This document shows positions 53,681 through 64,000 of a stretch of DNA of 64,000 bases, one piece after another. Within the stretch, counting starts at the first letter, position 1. The number at the start of each line of letters is the position of its first letter. The stretch is from Hemerocallis citrina (taxonomy: Eukaryota > Streptophyta > Magnoliopsida > Asparagales > Asphodelaceae), in assembly GCA_017893485.1 (NCBI GenBank), contig CM030363.1, positions 111,409,073 to 111,473,072 of the forward strand, read 5' to 3'. The notes beneath the pieces are model-generated. The model had not been told where the DNA came from and ran no database searches. It was given only the letters and a program-made list of their open reading frames with translations. The translations under genes and the position numbers were made by a program.

Positions 53681-56600
53681 TGCAGCGCCCCGGATCCCCG
53701 TTACCGGACATCCGTGACACTCCCCCAGAATCTTTGCCTTCAAATGCATCTCAACACAGTAATACCACGGAAATTTAAAAACTTTTTATTGTCAAATGAG
53801 TCATTACATCATTGATTACAATCAATGTCTTGTTCTTGACAAGAATACAAATTACATAAACTCAATACATCTTATTACGACATACATCACTTCTTTCTGT
53901 AAAGTTAACAACTTCTTTCTCTCTGAATGGCAGTCGACGGCTCATTGCCGAAGCTCCGCTGAACAGTCAATCTGCTTTCCTGGGTCTTCTGCTGCGCGAC
54001 TCTGATATTTCTGCACCTGCTCGAAAGGTAGAATCGGCACCTAAAAGGTGTGGAACGTCAGTACTTCGACTGACGCAATACTGATTATAACAGCGATCCT
54101 CCAAACTGGCAATCGCAAACCATCTTGAATGGAAAAGGAAACGTGCATCCTAAATTGTGTAGCTCATGTATGTCATGATCTAACAACTAAATGCACCAAT
54201 CACAAGCCTATTCTAAGCAAGCAAGACTTGAAAATCTAGATCCGCATGCATCCCATACTACATACGTCCAAGATCCAAGCATAGCCTAATCTAATGCACA
54301 AACAAGAATACACACGATGCACCTACTCTAATGCAATTCAGTTGGGAACGTATGCATCCCATACTACATACTTTCCCAAAATCAACTTTGATGGAAACGT
54401 ATGCATCCCATACTACATACTTCCCAAGGAGTTCGCCTCTCCTGATTGTAGGGTTCAATCCCTCGCCATGCATCCTACCCTTGTACCCATCCAGTTCTCA
54501 ATAGATTGTCCGTCGCCCAAGGAGATTGCAGCGGTCGGTCTAATTCCGCCCTGCAGTGCCCAAGTGGTCACCGCCAGTTAGTACCCACGTACGGACCTCC
54601 TTAGAAACCGCATTGAACATGGTCCTTACGAACCTTGGTTCCACATGTCCACTCATGGACTCTTTCGCATGCGTGTTCACCCCCGGCCCGGGTTATGAAC
54701 ATATATATACCAAAACACAAAACACAAACCCGTGCTTTAGGGACGTGAGCACCACGGGAGGTCAATTCCTCCGGGCCTCCTGCACCTTACTTCGACAAAA
54801 CTTTGGGAATCAACAGACCGAGATACGAGCCGGGGACGCAATCCATTAGTGACCGAGAACGTATCCCTACGACTAGAAGATACAACACCGACTATGGCTT
54901 ACTAGGACTAATACAATTTTCCAATCCCCTAATAAACCATTCTAACCCCTACCTTACTCTAATTCTTCGGGTAAGAATTAACTGCTTCCACACTTTCCTA
55001 TCAGCCTCTGGCCCCTGGCAATACCAGTCCGATTCTCCCCTTCCCCGACTTGGACTCGTCCAGCATCATGGCATATGCCTGCTGCTACCCCGACTATAAA
55101 TATAAAACTGCCCCGTGAGCTCCACTCACTGGCATGCTCGGACGTCCTACGCTCGGCAGAAATCTAATAATATAGGCTTGATAGGTGCAGGGTATCCTTT
55201 ACCCTAGTGACTAACTCGAGTCACACATCCCACTCGGGGAAATCAACAACCTCAGTAACAGAGATCAACCATCCCTAGACACGAGTCACCGACTCGGCTC
55301 ACACACAAGAGAAAAATGCTTTCACAGCTCTTAGTCCAAACCCAGACTAAGCGACCTACGGGTTCCTGCCCGAATCTCAAATGGTCATAACTCTCTCGAT
55401 ACAACTTCGATTGGAGTGTATGAGCCCAACCTGAAAAGGTAAGATCCTAGGCTACCACTTCCTAGTTGATCACGAGCTTAGATTCAACCATCTAAGTCCT
55501 CGGAATAGTTTCTCAAGCTCCAACCTGCGTGCTTCCTGTGCACGGGCGGCACCTTACCATTAACACAAAATCCTACTCGTTCATCAGAACGACACAAACT
55601 CAAATTCTGTAGAAGGGTTTGAGTGTCCTCAACAACTCTTTAGTTGGTCATGAGTCCAAATTTTACCATTAAGTCACCCTAACACACTCGTCTATCATTG
55701 ATACACCAATTCACACAATTGGTCTCTCCAATTCAGAGCACTCAGCTCTACTCTAGTTCTCTGTCCAGTCTTACAAAAATCATAATAATTCAACCGTTTA
55801 CTGGAATTGTCTCAAATCAGTTTTTTTAGAAAGGTCTAGGTGTCCCCTACAATTCTCTCCTGGGTCATGATCCTCAAAATATGCCTCTAACAGGTCTCAA
55901 TTTCCCAATCTTTACAGAGTGTCAAAACTGGCTGAAAACAGCACAGTGCTCAATCACAAAGTCACAGTAAACTGCACACTTGTCCAATTGACACAAGATT
56001 TATGGTGGTGACACTAGACAGCATACCCAACATCATGCAAAAGACCTCTTATCAAAATTCTAATTATTCAGTGAGTAATAGCTACTGTAAGTTATCTCAG
56101 AAACCATCCAGTTTTTCTAATTCAACATCAGATACTGATCATTGATAGATTTTTCTCACAGCCTTTAAAGTCATCCAAATAATTCACTGATTTTTGTTTT
56201 TAATCAACATGCATTCAGGAATAATTAGTAAAAATTTCAGATCAAAATCATGCTTCAATAAATCACGAAAATTCCTACAATATTAACCATTCTGTTTTTT
56301 CTTTTCCTGAGTCTGCCTTACGACACATATCCATTTCTCAATTTTATTAGCATAATAAATTATCATAGCAAAATCTGAAATAATTCATGGATGATCCTAA
56401 CACATAAAGGAACAAACACTTTTAATTTTGTGGTCTAATTCAACATATTGTGCTCTCGGAAAAATCCACAACATGGCACTCTGAACCAGCTTTCTCTAGT
56501 TCCATTCTGATTTCTACCTCTAACCTTAGAAAAGCAATCCTATGCATTCTAACACACATGCATGCAACCAAATTCAATTAAGAGACAAGAATTTCAAGTT

Positions 56601-57219
56601 TAGAGAAACTTTCCACCTTAGGTTGTAGTAGTATAGGGAATCTCTTCAAGCTCCTCTTGGAAATCTCCTTCTTGGTCCTTTTCCTTTCCTTCCTTCTTCT
56701 TTTCTCTCCTCCTTCTCTCGGGGTGTTCTCATCTGAAAATTCCAGAGCAAATGGGAGAAATGAAGTGGAAAATGAGGGTGATGGGACGGGGTGACCGGAT
56801 TAGACAAGGGGGAGGGGGGGGGGGTAGGTTAGACTATAGGTGGTTTTGTAGGCCCCAAAACCATGGCTAGCCCATTAATTTTGTGTTAGGTGTGTTGGCT
56901 GCCCAACATAACTCTTAACGAGCTCCAACAAGTGTGAGACGCGTGTTTTAACGAGTGCACGCAATCTATATTCACTGTAGTACCATACCGTATTATATTT
57001 GCATGTGCGTCGTACCGAAAACTAGCTGTTGTACTAGTATCGGTCCGTCTCGTTCTCGTGCATCTTTGGAATGCAACTCTCCCAAAAACCGTCCCGTTGC
57101 CCTAACCATCCACCACAATGGCACAATCGACCCATAATACTACAATCAATTGTACGCATACTAATAATATATATACACATATGCATATCTTCAGGTACCG
57201 TATAAAACGGGGTGTTACA
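53681..57219 (-). repeat. 3' LTR of element F
   Basis: 3539 bp. On the coding strand it starts TGTAACACCCCGTTTTATAC and ends GGGGCGCTGCA. It contains a triple phrase AACGTATGCATCCCATACTA (54225-54425) that recurs in the other LTR. Frames in it occur in both LTR copies and have no similarity I recognise. Confidence 0.92.
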
Positions 57220-57235
57220 TCACTCCCTCCTTAGA
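57220..57235 (-). other. Polypurine tract of element F
   Basis: The minus strand reads TAAGGAGGGAGTGA directly before the 3' LTR start TGTAACACC. This primes plus-strand synthesis and confirms orientation. Confidence 0.8.
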
Positions 57236-57329
57236 ATCGTTCTGTCCTCAGAACGTCCTTAGTGGGAGAAAGAAAAACAACAAACAAAATAGAAAACATT
57301 CAAAATAAATCCGGATATAAGGCCTTTAT

Positions 57330-58780
57330 GCGGCTCTCCGGCTCCCACGCCTCAAGCGCTCAACACACTCCTCCATCCTGGAGATCAATCTCATCATGTG
57401 GATTATTTTGGGGCATACCACATCCCGTATCCACTGTACTGGGGATGAATCACTTTGGGGTGTGTTGCTTTCTTCCTGGACTACTAGAGATCAATTCCTC
57501 TCCATAGAACTCCCTGGGGTGTATTGCGTCCCACGTTCCGGAAATACCGGGGAATATCTCGCTCTACGAATTATTCTGGAGCCCTCACCACACGAACTCC
57601 TCATGAGTTTTGCTCTTATCCCGAACCACTGGAGATCATTCCCACTCCATAGAACACTCTGGGGCCTATTCCATCCCTCGTCTGAAATGCTGGGGAATAT
57701 CCCTTCTTCGCGGATCATCTGGAGCCCCCTTATTCATCCTTGAATTTCTTTGTGGGTACTACTCTCGTCCTCGGAATACTGGAGACCAATTCCTACTCCA
57801 TAGATCACTATGGGCCCTACTTCATCCCTTGTCTGGAATACTGAGGAACTTCTCACTCCGTGGATCATTCTGGAGTCATCGTCATACACGACCTTCCCGT
57901 GCACATCGCTCTTGTCCTCGGAATACTGGAGATCATTCCCACTCCACAGATCATTCTGGGGCCTATTTCATCCCTCGCCTGGAATGCTGGGGAACTTCTC
58001 ACTCCGTGGATCATTCTGGAGTCAACGTCATACACGACCTTCCCGTGCACATCGCTCTCGTCCTCGGAATACTGGAGATCATTCCCACTCCACAGATCAT
58101 TCTGGGGCCTATTTCATCCCTCGCTTGGAATGCTGGGGAACTTCTCACTCCGTGGATCATTCTGGAGCCCTTACTCATCCTTGAATTTTCCTTGTGGGTA
58201 TTACTCTCGTCCTTGGAATACTAGAGATCAATCCCTCTCCACAGTTCATTCTGGGGCCTATTTTATCCCTCGTCTGGAATACTGGGGAATATCTCACTCC
58301 TTGGATCATTCTGGAGCCAATGTCCCACTAGCCTGCCCATGGACGTTGCTCTCACCCCTGGAATACTGGAGATCAATCCCACTCCACAGATCATTCTGGG
58401 GCCTATTTCATCCCACGTCTGGAATACTGGGGAATGTCTCACTCCCTGGATCATTCAGGAGCCAACATCACACAATCTTTCTCATGAGCGTCGCTCTCGT
58501 CCATGGAATACTAGAGACCAATCCTACTCCACAGATCATTCTGGGGCCTATTTCATCCATCGTCTGGAATACTGAGGAACGTCTCACTCCATAGATCATT
58601 ATGGAGCCGACCTCACCACACGAACTCCCCATGAGTATCGCTCTCGTCCCGAAATACTGGAGATCAATCCCTTTCTATAGAACACTCTGGGGCCTATTTC
58701 ATCCTTCGTCTAGAATGCTGGGGAATATCTCCCTCCGCGGATCATTCTGGAGCCTCCATACTCACGATCGTTCTCGGTTC
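57330..58780 (-). repeat. Element F: ~146-bp tandem array in place of pol
   Basis: About ten units. The anchor CTGGGGCCTATTTCATCC recurs at 57659, 57955, 58102, 58251, 58396, 58541 and 58687 (with a variant near 57809), spaced 145-150 bp. Each unit contains GGAATACTGGAGATCA and TGGATCATTCTGGAGCC. The unit is not a multiple of three, so frames crossing it, up to 244 codons on the plus strand, shift between units and are not genes. Confidence 0.9.
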
Positions 58781-59174
58781 ATCATATTTCCTTCTAGTGC
58801 CCGAGTCAAGTTCTCAGCACATCTTCCAGCTCTCGGTTTGCACTTCTAGAGGGTCGGTGACCACTCCCTCCTTAGTTAAAAATGAGGCTCACCAAGGAGA
58901 AGGCAAATATTTTAGCCTTATGCCTTATCCCAAACACTTAATAAAATAAGTATAAGACGAGACGACTAACTACCCAAACTTTTATGCTTTATAATAGTCA
59001 TAATATCATGCTACAGAACATAGTACAAGTTCATCATCCATATCTTGCGAAAATGCAACCAACAAAACTTTTTACTATTTCTCGACTATGATAGCCCTCA
59101 CTATTACATACTTCTTTCCAGTTAAGCTGAGGTTCGTCCCTGACGAACAGGCTTCTTCCTTTTATCGGTCACCT
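58781..59174 (-). other. Element F: non-coding stretch between array and gag
   Basis: AT-rich, no motif of protease or RT on either strand. It marks where the pol region is missing. Confidence 0.65.
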
Positions 59175-60154
59175 TTAGTAACTGGTCATTGGGGTTTCCT
59201 CGCAGTCGTGGACAATCTGATTTCTTGTGCCCGGCTTCTCCACAATTGTAGCAAGTGCTTGTCTTGGCTCTTTTCGAGCATTGACTCTTGAAATGACCTG
59301 GTTCTTTACAAAATTAACACACCACTGTCGGGTTGGTCCCCTTGCTAGTGTTAAGCTTTCTGGACTTGTGAGTTGAGTCCCGCATGTCTTGGTATTGGTG
59401 TGAATATGTTTCTTCCTCCTCTCCTTCGTCTCGGCCTCGCCTTGACTCCGCCTCATGTCCGTTTCTGTTACCGCAGTTCGCTTTACTAGCTTGTTGAATC
59501 GGCGAATGCCAAACGGAACCATCCTTGACCTCAGCCCCGGCCTAAGTCCTTGCTCAAATCTTTGGGCTTTCTTCGCTTCTTCTTGGACCATCTCTGGCGC
59601 ATATCGTGACAACTGAGAAAACTTTGTCTCATATTCCCTGACGGTCAAGTTTCCTTGCTTCAAGCTATGGAACTCCATTGCTTTCTCTTCTTGCACATCC
59701 AAAGGGAAATAGTGATGTCGAAATTCTTCAAGGAAATCTTCCCAAGCGATCTGTCCCTCTCTGAGACCACGCTTCACGGACTGCCACCAAACTCCGGCAT
59801 CCTTCTCCAGCAGAATTGTGGCCAGATGAACCTTGCTATCTTCGGGAGTGACTAGTACTTCAAACACTGTCTCTACCTGACGTATCAGTCGTCAGCAGCC
59901 GTGGGGTCGACCTGTCCTTCGAAAACTAGCGGTTTCATCTTCTTGAATGATTCCACCATCCTTATCGGGTCTGCTGGGGTAGCGACTCCTGGTGTTCCCT
60001 GTGGCGGTGCTTGATTTCTACTAGCTTCCACAAATGCTCCGATCATTTGGTATACACGAGTAAACTCTGCTTCAACATTGAAGTTTGTGCCGTTGGTCCT
60101 ACTGCCTTCACCCTCAGCCATTCTACGGTAGCTATTTCTGATTCTTCTAGACAC
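59175..60154 (-). pseudogene. Element F gag (broken)
   Basis: It starts near MAEGEGSRTNGTNFNVEAEF (about 60121) and continues GAFVEASRNQAPPQGTPG and KMKPLVFEGQVDPTAADD, then TGA at 59885-59887 where Trp is expected in the conserved D-W position. Next come VETVFEVLVTPEDSKVHLAT, KDAGVWWQSVKRGLREGQIA and WEDFLEEFRHHYFPLDVQEE, the retro-gag domain. Near 59310-59200 two CCHC knuckles (FCKEPGHFKSQC and CYNCGEAGHKKSDC) survive in another frame, so a frameshift lies between. Gag would package the RNA. The style is that of plant chromovirus gag. Confidence 0.85.
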
Positions 60155-60324
60155 CCTTCAAGGAAAGAAAAACACACAGGGTTAGTTTTGGATGTAGGGA
60201 AGATCACAAACATACGGGGAAAAACGAAACAATCATGTCTTTGACCTTCCTACAATCCAAACTAAACCCAGCCATTTGGCATTTCAGTCAAATTTCCTAC
60301 TGTGTTAGATTACAAATTGAAGTC

Positions 60325-60337
60325 GGTTCTGATACCA
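60325..60337 (-). other. Element F primer-binding site (tRNA-iMet)
   Basis: The minus strand reads TGGTATCAGAACC, one base different from the usual TGGTATCAGAGCC, four bases from the LTR end GGCGCTACA. Confidence 0.88.
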
Positions 60338-60341
60338 CTTC

Positions 60342-63300
60342 TGTAGCGCCCCGGATCCCCGTTACCGAACATCCGTGACCCTCCTCGAAAATCTTTGCCT
60401 TCAAATGCATCTCAACACAGTAATACCACGGAAATTTAAAAACTTTTTATTGCCAAATGAATCATTACATCATTGATTACAATCAATGCCTTGTTCTTGA
60501 CAAGAATACAAATTACATAAACTCAGTACATCTTATTACGACATACATCACTCCATTCTGTAAAGTTAACAACTTCTCTCTCTCTGAATGGCAGTCAACG
60601 GCTCATTGCCGAAGCTCCGTTGAACAGTCAATCTGCTTCCCTGGGACTTGCTCCTCGGCTTGAGTCTTCTGCTGTGCGATTCTGATATTTCTGCACCTGC
60701 TCGAAAGGTAAAATCGGCACCTAAAAGGTGGGGAAAGTCAGTACTTCGACTGACGCAATACTGATAATAACAGCGATCCTCCAAACTGGCAATCGCAAAC
60801 CATCTTGAATGGAAAAGGAAACGTGCATCGTAAATCGTGTAGTGCTCGTGTATGCCATGATCTAACAACTAAATGCACCAATCACAAGCCTATTCTAAGC
60901 AAGCAAGACTTGAAAATCTAGATCCGCATGCATCCCATACTACATACGTCCAAGATCCAAGCATAGCCTAATCTAATGCACAAACAAGAATACACACGAT
61001 GCACCTACTCTAATGCAATTCAGTTGGGAACGTACGCATCCCATACAACATACTTTTCCAAAATCAACTTCGACGGAAACGTATGCATCCGATACTACAT
61101 ACTTCCCATGGAGTTCGCCTCTCCTGATTGTAGGGTTCAATCCCTCACCATGCATCATACCCTTGTACCCATCCAGTTCTCAATAGATTGTCCGTCGCCC
61201 AAGGAAATTGCAGCGGTCGGTCTAATTTTGCCCTGCAGTGCCCAAGTGGTCACCGCCAGTTGGTACCCTCACACGGACCTCCTTAGAAACCTTATTGAAC
61301 CTGGTCCTTACGAACCTTGGTTCCACATATCCACTCATGGACTCTTTCGCATGCGTGTTCACCCCCGGCCTGGGTTATGAACATATATATACCAAAACAC
61401 AAAACACAAACCCGCGCTTTAGGGATGTGAGCACCACGGGAGGTCAATTCCTCCGGGCCTCCTACACCTTACTTCGGCAAAACATTGGAAATCAACAGAT
61501 CGAGATACGAGCCGGGGACGCAATCCATTAGCGGCCCAGAACGTATCCCTACGACTAGAAGATACAACACCGACTATGGCTTACTAGGACTAATGCAATT
61601 TCCCAATCCCCTAATAAACCATTCTAACCCCTACCTTACTCTAATTCTTCGGGTAAGAATTAACTGCTTCCACACTTTCCTATCAGCCTCTGACCCCTGG
61701 CGATACCGGTCCGGTTCGCCCCTTCCCCGATTTGGACTCGTCCAGCATCATGGCCTATGCCTGTCGCTACCCCGTCTATAAATATAAAACTTTCCCGTGA
61801 GCTCCACTCACTGGCATGCTCAGACGTCCTACACTCGGCAGAAGTCTAATAATATAGGCTTGATAGGTACAGGGTATCCTTTACCCTAGTGACTAACTCG
61901 AGTCACACATCCCACTCGGGGAAATCAACAACCTCAGTAACAGAGATCAACCATCCCTAGACACGAGTCACCGACTCGGCTCACACACAAGGAAAAAATG
62001 CTTTCACAGCCCTTAGTCCAAACCCAGACTAAGCGACATACGGGTTTCTGCCCGAATCTCAAATGGTCATAACTCTCTCGATACAACTTCGATTGGAGTA
62101 TATGAGCCCAACCTAAAAAGGTAAGATACCAGACTACAACTTCCTAGTTGATCACGAGCTTAGATTCAATCATCTAAGTCCTCGGAATAGCTTCTCAAGC
62201 TCCAACCTGCGTGCTTCCTGTGCACGGGCTGCACCTTACCATTAACACAAAATCCTACTTGTTCATCAGAACGACACAAACTCAAATTCTATAGAAGGGT
62301 TTGAGTGTCCTCAATAACTCTCTAGTTGGTCATGAGTCCAAATTTTACCATTAAGTCACCCTAACACACTCGTCTATCATTGATACACCAATTCACACAA
62401 TTGGTCTCTCCAATTCAAAGCACTCAGCTCTACTCTAGTTCTCTTTCCAGTCTTACAAAAATCATAATAATTCAACCGTTTACTGGAATTGTCTCAAATT
62501 AGTTTTTTTGGAAAGGTCTAGGTGTCCCCTACAACTCTCTCCTGGGTCATGATCCTCAAAATATGCCTCTAATAGGTCTCAATTTCCTAATCTTTACAGA
62601 GTGTCAAAACTGGCTGAAACAGCACAGTGCTCAATCACAAAATCACAGTAAATTGCACACTTGTCCAATTGACACAAGATTTATGGTGGTGATACTAGAC
62701 ATCATACCCAACATCATGCAAAAGACCTCATGTCAAAATTCTAATTATTCAGTAAGTAATAGCTACTGTAAGTTATCTCAAAAACCATCAAGTTTTTCTA
62801 ATTCAACATCAGATACTGATCATAGATAGATTTTTATCATGCCTTTAAAATCATCCAAATAATTCACTGATTTTTGTAGATAATCAACATGCATTCAGGA
62901 ATAACGAGTAAAAATTTCAGATCAAAATCATGCTTTAATAAATCACGAAAATTCTTACAATATCAACCATTCTGTTTTTTCTTTTCCTGAGTCTGCCTTA
63001 CGACACATATCCATTTCTCAATTTTATTAGCATAACAAATGATCATAGAAAAATCTGAAATAATTCATGGATGATGTAACACATAAAGGAACAAACCCTT
63101 TTAATTTTGTGGTCTAATTCAACATATTGTGCTCTCGGAAAAATCCACAACATGGCACTCCGAACCAGCTTTCTCTAGTTCCATTCTGATTTCTACCTCT
63201 AACCTTAGAAAAGAAATCCTATGCATTCTAACACACATGCATGCAACCAAATTCAATTAAGAGACAAGAATTTCAAGTTTAGATAAACTTCCCACCTTAG

Positions 63301-63892
63301 GTTGTAGTAGTAGAGGGAATCTCTTCGAGCTCCTCTTGGAAATCTCCTTCTTGGTCCTTTTCCTTTCCTTCCTATTTCTTCTCTCTCCAGCTTCTCTTGG
63401 GGTGTTCTCTTCTGAAAATTCCAGAGCAAATGGGAGAAATGAAGTAGAAAATGAGGGTGATGGAAGGGGTGACCGGATTAGACAGGGGGGGAGGGGGGAA
63501 ATTAAACTATAGGTGGTTTTGTAGGCCCCAAAACCATGGCTAGCCCATTGGTTTTGTGTTAGGTGTGTTGGCTGCCCAACATAACTCTTAACGAGCTCCA
63601 ACGAGTGTGAGACGCGTGTTTTAACGAGTGCACACAACCTATATTCACTGTAGTACCATACCGTGTTATATTTGCATGTGCGTCGTGCCGAAAACTAGCA
63701 GTTGTACTAGTATCGGTCCGTCTCGTTCTCGTGCATCTTTGAAATGCAACTCTTCCAAAAACCGTCCCGTAACCCTAACCATCCACTACAATGGCACAAT
63801 CGACCCATAATACTACAATCAATTGCACGCATACTAATAATATATATACACATATGCATATCTTCAGGTACCGTACAAAACGGGGTGTTCCA
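60342..63892 (-). repeat. 5' LTR of element F
   Basis: TGTAGCGCCCCGGATCC ... GGGGTGTTCCA, 3551 bp, colinear with 53681-57219. The outer end has TTCCA where the partner has TTACA, one substitution next to the terminus. No gene is seen. Confidence 0.92.
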
Positions 63893-63897
63893 GTTTT

Positions 63898-64000
63898 GGA
63901 CTTTTATTATACTACTGTGTTGAGACATGTATTGGGCTTGTAGTTCCATGATATTGTTTTGTTTTAGATCTTGTATTTGTTTGGGATATTCATTATTGTT
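63898..64000 (+). other. LTR D continues past the window end
   Basis: GGACTTTTATTATACTACTG ... GTATTGGGCTTGTAG matches the region before the 3' end of LTR C (about 26340-26400). Roughly 200-300 bp of LTR remain outside. Confidence 0.7.

Larger units (their letters stand above)
53681..63892 (-). mobile_element. Element F: gag-only LTR retrotransposon with an internal tandem array
   Basis: 10,212 bp bounded by TGCAGCGCCCC ... GGGGTGTTCCA, with TSD GTTTT at 53676-53680 and 63893-63897. LTRs 53681-57219 (3539 bp) and 60342-63892 (3551 bp), roughly 95% alike by eye. The PBS (60325-60337) and polypurine tract (57220-57235) give minus orientation. The 3.1-kb interior holds a broken gag with two zinc knuckles and, where pol should be, a ~146-bp tandem array. 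No protease, RT or integrase is present, so it depends on a partner element. Confidence 0.92.
42694..64000 (+). mobile_element. Tekay-like LTR 'D', open at the window end, with nested elements E and F
   Basis: It begins TGTAACCCCTATAATTC at 42694 and is represented by 42694-43722, 51911-53680 and 63898-64000, about 2.9 kb. The text is colinear with LTRs A-C and B: TATA box near 42978, CT-rich leader, ATCAAGC(T/C)GGGGTTT...GATCTAGTAGTGGA near 53025, and GTATTGGGCTTGTAG near 63932. Its right end is outside the window, so I cannot tell whether it is a solo LTR or part of an element. Confidence 0.82.

Noticed and set aside
57860..58594. 244-codon plus-strand frame
   Set aside because: Antisense to element F and made of the 146-bp array; no protein family resembles it.

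Overview
The window is repeat-rich intergenic DNA from a flowering plant. The evidence is the combination of Ty1/copia, Ty3/gypsy chromovirus (Tekay-like) and Tat-lineage LTR retrotransposons, CACTA, hAT-like and Mutator-like DNA transposons, a tRNA-derived SINE, and captured pieces of two plant genes (a MYB3R-type transcription factor and the spliceosomal protein CTNNBL1). I cannot name the species. I found no intact host gene in 64 kb. Almost every base belongs to a nested transposon, and most insertions can be delimited by target-site duplications (TSDs) read directly from the sequence.

Layout, left to right. (1) 1-16944: a minus-strand Ty1/copia element (5' LTR 15432-16944, gag/PR/IN/RT 11047-13920, RNase H 1-292). 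It is split by a solo gypsy LTR, 'LTR A' (293-11046, TSD TACCT). LTR A itself carries a Mutator-like fold-back MITE (622-1036, TSD TTTATTTAA), a second solo LTR 'G' (2540-5744, TSD ATAAA) holding an organelle-like insert, and a CACTA transposon (6611-10609, TSD TGC). The CACTA carries the 5' end of a MYB3R gene and six consecutive C-terminal exons of CTNNBL1. (2) 16945-18860: the 3' end of a plus-strand copia element of the same family; its LTR lies inverted to the 15432-16944 LTR. (3) 18861-40629: a decayed minus-strand Tat-lineage gypsy element (integrase, archaeal-type RNase H, RNase H, RT, protease, gag, PBS, 5' LTR). It is split by solo LTR C (22472-26598, TSD ATCAC, with a 1.1-kb hAT-like element inside, TSD ATTGTTAC) and by a full-length but broken Tekay-like chromovirus, element B (26924-38409, TSD CTAAC, LTRs of about 3.3 kb). 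(4) 40653-42693: a SINE, a PBS-like site, and a minus-strand chromovirus gag-protease relic. (5) 42694-64000: another Tekay-like LTR, 'D', still open at the window end. It is split by element E (43723-51910), a very young non-autonomous Tat-related element whose interior is made of tandem arrays, and by element F (53681-63892, TSD GTTTT), a gag-only element in which a ~146-bp tandem array lies where pol would be.

Reading the insertions as layers: copia and Tat elements and the chromovirus gag relic are the oldest targets. Tekay-like LTRs (A, B, C, D) inserted into them, and three of the long LTRs in the window (A, C, G) are now solo LTRs. DNA transposons and elements E, F and G then inserted into those LTRs. 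E has LTRs that differ at only one position I found in 781 bp, so it is the most recent LTR event. Coding sequences of B, Tat and copia contain many stops and frameshifts, so nothing here looks autonomous.

The most interesting items are the CACTA with a two-gene capture, the two non-autonomous retrotransposons built from tandem arrays (E has an exact 39-codon repeat that keeps a sense-strand reading frame open), and intron-like interruptions in the gag-protease region of B.
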